Source: Toxonevra muliebris
Lineage: Eukaryota; Arthropoda; Insecta; Diptera; Pallopteridae
Reading direction: 5' to 3'
DNA: 64,000 nt
Assembly (NCBI GenBank): GCA_963691655.1
Contig: OY829327.1
Coordinates: forward strand, 69,018,079 to 69,082,078
The stretch's first letter is position 1; each line of letters starts with the position of its first letter. The notes below the pieces were generated by a model that made no database searches, was not told the origin of the DNA, and was given only the letters and a program-made list of their open reading frames with translations. This document shows positions 60,232 through 64,000 of the stretch, in pieces. The position numbers were made by a program, and so were the translations under genes.

Positions 60232-60780
60232 TAGGTCATCAGGGCCGTCGAGAAAAAATTCGGGCCCGGTGGTGATAACCTCTGCCCTTATCTCTTCCCA
60301 CCACAAATGATGCAATAATGTATATATGGGGAAAGGAGAAATTATTTTATACTTTTTAGTCCGTTTTAAAAACGTGGTATATTAAAAACTTGTTTTTATT
60401 TTAATTATTATTTTAATTTTTATCAACGACTCACGCTGGTCGCCAGATGTATTTATGAAATTCAGTCCGATATTCTGAAGCTTTTCAAACAAATCTGACA
60501 TGAGCAAATTCGTTGTATAAAGTTTTTTTTTCCTATTTTACATAACAAAAATTTTTCGAATATAGGCCCGGACCCGTCTGCAAAATGTCTTCATGATTGA
60601 CAGATGATTAACCCGGTAAATAATTTTCATGGTTTGTAATTCAATTTTCAGACGCATAGACGCTTGTTAAAGTTTTTCTTGATTTTAGGATTTGGATTGA
60701 AATCCGAGCCCCCTCAAAAACTCTGGGCCCAGTGGGAATCCCACCCAATCCACCCTCCTCTCGTCGCGCCTGTCTATCAT
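60232..60780. mobile_element. hAT-like MITE, 533 bp
   Basis: The element 60240-60772 has ends CAGGGCCGTCGAGA and, inverted, CAGGCGCGACGAGAGG. Flanks TAGGTCAT and TCTATCAT share 5 of 8 bases. The inside has GGGCCCGG-type blocks near both ends (60263, 60565, 60726) and no coding capacity. Confidence 0.5.
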
Positions 60781-61544
60781 TCTATGGAATTTATATATAC
60801 TTATTTAAATTGGTTATTCTTTAACCTTTATACAGGTTCTAAAAGAAGTTACTTTTTGGGGCCATACTCAGCCGCAGAGTGAAAAATGATTTTTGAATTT
60901 GTTTTTTTTTTTTTCAGTAATCGTAAATATTTGATTAAAATTTTGTCTATTTATAAATATTTATTCTATATAAACAAATTAATTATACAGATAAACATTG
61001 GAAATAATTTATGCTATAGCATATTCCGGCGGGCTTTTTCCGGAAACAATTGGTTTGCAGTGACAAAATTAATGATTATTTGGTTGAACGAAAGGTTTAA
61101 AAACATTTAAAATTTAATTTTTTCAAGAAATATCTTTATCGGAACACTTTTGAACCAAATGCACAAGAAATAGTATTCGAGACAATGATTCTAAAAATGT
61201 GATTTTGAAAAAAAAACGCATTTAAATATTTATATTCCAGCTTGGCGCACCATGAAATGTTATAACTTAAAAAGTTTTTTTGGATCATATTTACAAAGAT
61301 TATTCCCATAAGCGAATAAAGAATGAAGGATTAAAATACTGAACTAATATTTAGTGATAAATTCGCTTTTGTGGTACTACCGAAACACAAGAAAGAAGAT
61401 TTTAAAATAATCATTTGAACAGGGGTTAAAATTAGTGATCCAATGATATGTGAAAATATGATATGTCTCCAGTAAGTATTTATAAATATTTTTAAAAAAT
61501 TGATGGCGAGTTTTTATGGATGTAGTAGTCAAGCATTTAAGCAT
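60781..61544. other. AT-rich non-coding DNA
   Basis: The 74-codon frame at 60886-61110 is F/I/K/N-rich without a domain. No feature recognised. Confidence 0.5.
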
Positions 61545-61640
61545 TAAGTAACCGAAGTGACTTATTTTATCAAAATAATCTGTATGAACATTTTACGCAA
61601 TTTTTAAGCAATTACTCCCGGTCTGGAAATCGAAATTTAA
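61545..61640 (-). repeat. SINE-like repeat with terminal hairpin (copy 2)
   Basis: Related to 4198-4330: TAAGTAAC CGAA GTGACTTA (one hairpin mismatch), CAATTACTC, and a minus-strand B-box-like TTTCGATTTCC. The copy is more eroded. Confidence 0.45.
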
Positions 61641-63470
61641 GAGAAGGGCTACAGTCTAGTACTCATTTTACCAGGTTGGCAAAGTGGGCTAATACGCCTA
61701 CTTCGAAAAAATAAAATGATCTATTGTGCTCCCATCGATATGAGCAATAAGCTTCCCCTAGAAACAAATAGAAGATATTATAAGTTAAAGGTGGCGACTA
61801 AGGCAAAATGCTGAAATTTAAAACTTGTTCCCTAGGTTTTTTTCTTGAAGTTTGGTCACTGCCCGTAGTCTGTCAAAAATAAAAAATGCATGGAATTTTG
61901 TGGAAATATAATTTTTATGCCAAGTTTGTTTTTATATTTAGATGAAGTTCAGATTTCAAATACAAAATAATTAAATTTACTATTGTTTTAAGTCATGTGA
62001 AATCTAAAGTTAGTTTATGTAGAAATATTAAATAGTGATTACTTTTGAAAAAAAAAGGTTTATAAATGTATTTTTGACGAGCTTTCATAGATGTTCGAAA
62101 TGGGTTCCATAATCATTTTGGCCTATTATAAAATGGTGATGAATAAAATATAAATTTATCTTAAAGAACAAATAAACTACCATATTTTTATTCAGGTGTG
62201 CAAAGCTAAGATCCGAAAATGTTTTGTTTATTAATAAGTAATTTGTGTTCATGACGACATTCTCTGGGCAGAATGTGACGAGTATCCTTTTTACCAATTC
62301 TTCTTTTAATTTTTGTACAGTTTTCTTTTGCTATTCTTTCCAAATTTTGGAATTTAAATTAGTACCTACATACATGTGTATCTACTTTGGAATTCTCATA
62401 AAAGTAATACGCATGTTTCATGAACATTTTATTCTCTTAAATCAAGTTTTCGTTCATGTATATACACTCTTGAGCAATAATTCATACTTACATCAAATTT
62501 CTCTTAATTTTAATTTACATTAAATTTGTGCTCTTGAATACAAAAAATTTAGCCACAAAATTATGGAGTATCAAAAAAAAGTAGAGGTTCTCTTCTCTCT
62601 CTTTCTGTAATAAAAATTATCGTTTACCGTTTAAGTAACGGTAAGTCAGGTGTTTTATAGATAAACTACACATACATATTTACATCGAGAAATGTGCGTT
62701 CTATTCGATTCGAGTGTCCTGGCATCGTTTGTTGAGGGTGGAATTATGGATAGGTATCTAGTATGCATTCAAATATGAGGGTGGTTGGTTCAAGTTGTTA
62801 AATTAAAATTTCGAATTTATTAAATAAATTTTAGGTTTAATGGAAATTTGATGATAAATATGAGCACAACAACATAATATATGTATAGGGGTATTAGGGA
62901 TCACTGCAAATTTTCATTTTGCATACATATATCTAATTACATTTTATGTGATTTTAATTTAATATATTTATATACAGAAATCTTATGCTATCAAGTAGTT
63001 ACATATTATTTTACAAGTAGGTACATATACAGTAAACCTTTTTAAAGCACCTATTTATTTTCTCATATTGTTACAGTATTTATAAGTATACATTTACATA
63101 CACATATATTATCCATTTATCATCACAGATCCAAACTTGTTTTATATAATTTTTTTTTTATATACATATATGTATGTATATTATTTAATAAACTTCTTCC
63201 TTTTTGCTTTGCACATGTCATTCGTGTAATTATTTGTCACACCTGAGTTCCTATAGCATTCGTCAAACGTTTCAGTTGGCTGCACATTCTGTTTGTTGTT
63301 GTTGTAGTTATGTCGTAAATTAGTATTTGGATAGATAGTAAATATGTACTTAGTTACATATGTACATATACGTTTATGGACAGCAGCTATTGTATTTTTA
63401 TTCAGGCACTTTGAAATACACACAGAAAAATCATACGTGAGTTGTTAAGTTTCGTTTGTTTGTAGTGAAT
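61641..63470. other. AT-rich non-coding DNA with TATG/TACA repeats
   Basis: No gene recognised. Microsatellite-like TACATA runs near 63095-63180. Confidence 0.5.
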
Positions 63471-63589
63471 AGTGCGAGCACTAGCGGATGCAAGGGAGGG
63501 ATCATACATTTTGATCGAAAAAAACATTTAAGGGGCGAAACAATTAAACCCCACCTTAAGAAATCTCTGCATCCAGTAGTGAGTGTAAG
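63471..63589. mobile_element. CACTAGCGG MITE, copy 2 (hAT-like)
   Basis: The 103-bp element 63479-63581 has ends CACTAGCGGATGCAAG and, inverted, CACTACTGGATGCAG; flanks AGTGCGAG and AGTGTAAG match at 6 of 8. Interior blocks are shared with 46495-46655 and with the fragment near 52272. Confidence 0.65.
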
Positions 63590-63848
63590 AGTATTTTATA
63601 CTAGTTTAGTCCAAAACCGGGCCAACAAATATTGACAATTATCCATGTTTTGTTCTAGCTGCAAAAACGAATAGCCGGCCTCTTATTTATGTTAGAACTG
63701 AGTCTATTCTGGATCAATGTTGAGATTGAGCATCAGTACCTGGGCTGAGTAAATTTACGTTATCATTCCAACACTCGTACCTGAATCGGTACAAGGACTT
63801 TCATATGTGCATTATGAAGAAGCTGTAACTTTTTTTTAAAAACCTCAC

Positions 63849-64000
63849 TTTAATTGCGGCCCAATCGGTCGGGAATGTTTGTAGAAAGACCCAAACTGCT
63901 CTGAATATGATTGGGTCTTGGTGTAGCTCAAACGGGCTATCGGTTAACCCTCTTAAAACTGATGCTATCCTTTTACCAGAGGAATCACTATTCATCTATC
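63849..64000 (+). pseudogene. LINE reverse transcriptase fragment at window edge
   Basis: The plus-strand frame reads CRKTQTALNMIGSWCSSNGL, then SVNPLKTDAILLPEE. The ..W...NGLSVNP.KT..... run is the conserved block that follows the catalytic YADD motif in non-LTR retrotransposon reverse transcriptases. No YADD is visible upstream; the frame continues to the last base, so the rest, if present, lies beyond the window. Confidence 0.75.

Overview
This window reads as nuclear DNA of a higher fly (Diptera, possibly a tephritid). It is very AT-rich, full of homopolymer A/T runs and TACA/TATG, CA, GAGA and CAG/CAA microsatellites, and it carries decayed insect-type transposons. There is no bacterial-style gene packing: no operons, no long open frames and no ribosome-binding-site pattern. 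No complete protein-coding gene could be recognised. It most likely represents intergenic DNA or the inside of a very large intron. The species assignment is an inference from composition and repeat types, not from a marker gene.

Layout. 1-2.5 kb: plain AT-rich DNA. 2.57-2.85 kb: TTAA-type MITE. 4.2-4.8 kb: three tRNA-like (SINE-type) pieces. 4.99-5.68 kb: short mariner-superfamily element with inverted ends and a broken transposase. 7.1-7.6 kb: mariner transposase remnant. 11.9-12.3 kb: hAT-like end rich in CGTGAG. 15.1 kb: cluster of GTTTAAAC palindromes. 19.05-20.94 kb: a LINE reverse-transcriptase scrap and a TTAA MITE. 22.3-22.7 kb: CpG-richer patch with long palindromes. 27.47-27.92 kb: SINE with two tRNA-like units and a 13-bp target duplication. 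27.94-28.56 kb: TTAA element with repeated GTCACCGGTGAC. 29.84-30.35 kb: hAT-type MITE whose ends are arrays of GGGTACCC palindromes. 31.27-31.53, 32.96-34.41 and 36.15-36.72 kb: further inverted-repeat elements. 40.07-41.31 kb: near full-length but dead mariner-superfamily transposon with TA duplications. 46.5-49.3 kb: a CACTAGCGG MITE, two related hAT MITEs around a Tc1/mariner-type transposase remnant, and a 34-bp inverted-repeat element. 52.5-53.1 kb: Ty3/gypsy integrase remnant. 55.13-55.59 kb: MITE. 56.3-56.8 kb: degenerate 10-bp minisatellite. 60.24-60.77 kb: hAT-like MITE. 63.5 kb: second CACTAGCGG MITE. 63.85-64.0 kb: LINE reverse-transcriptase scrap running off the end.

Four short stretches have exon-like properties (splice-like borders or fly-like GC-ending codons): about 9.7, 22.07, 44.95 and 60.04 kb. 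None matches a protein I can name; RNA evidence would decide them.

The mobile elements do not form a joint functional system. All recognised transposase, integrase and reverse-transcriptase pieces are frameshifted, truncated or missing catalytic residues. The most unusual structures are the symmetric palindrome arrays inside several MITEs, the dimeric SINE, and the palindrome-rich patches at 15.1 and 22.3 kb.
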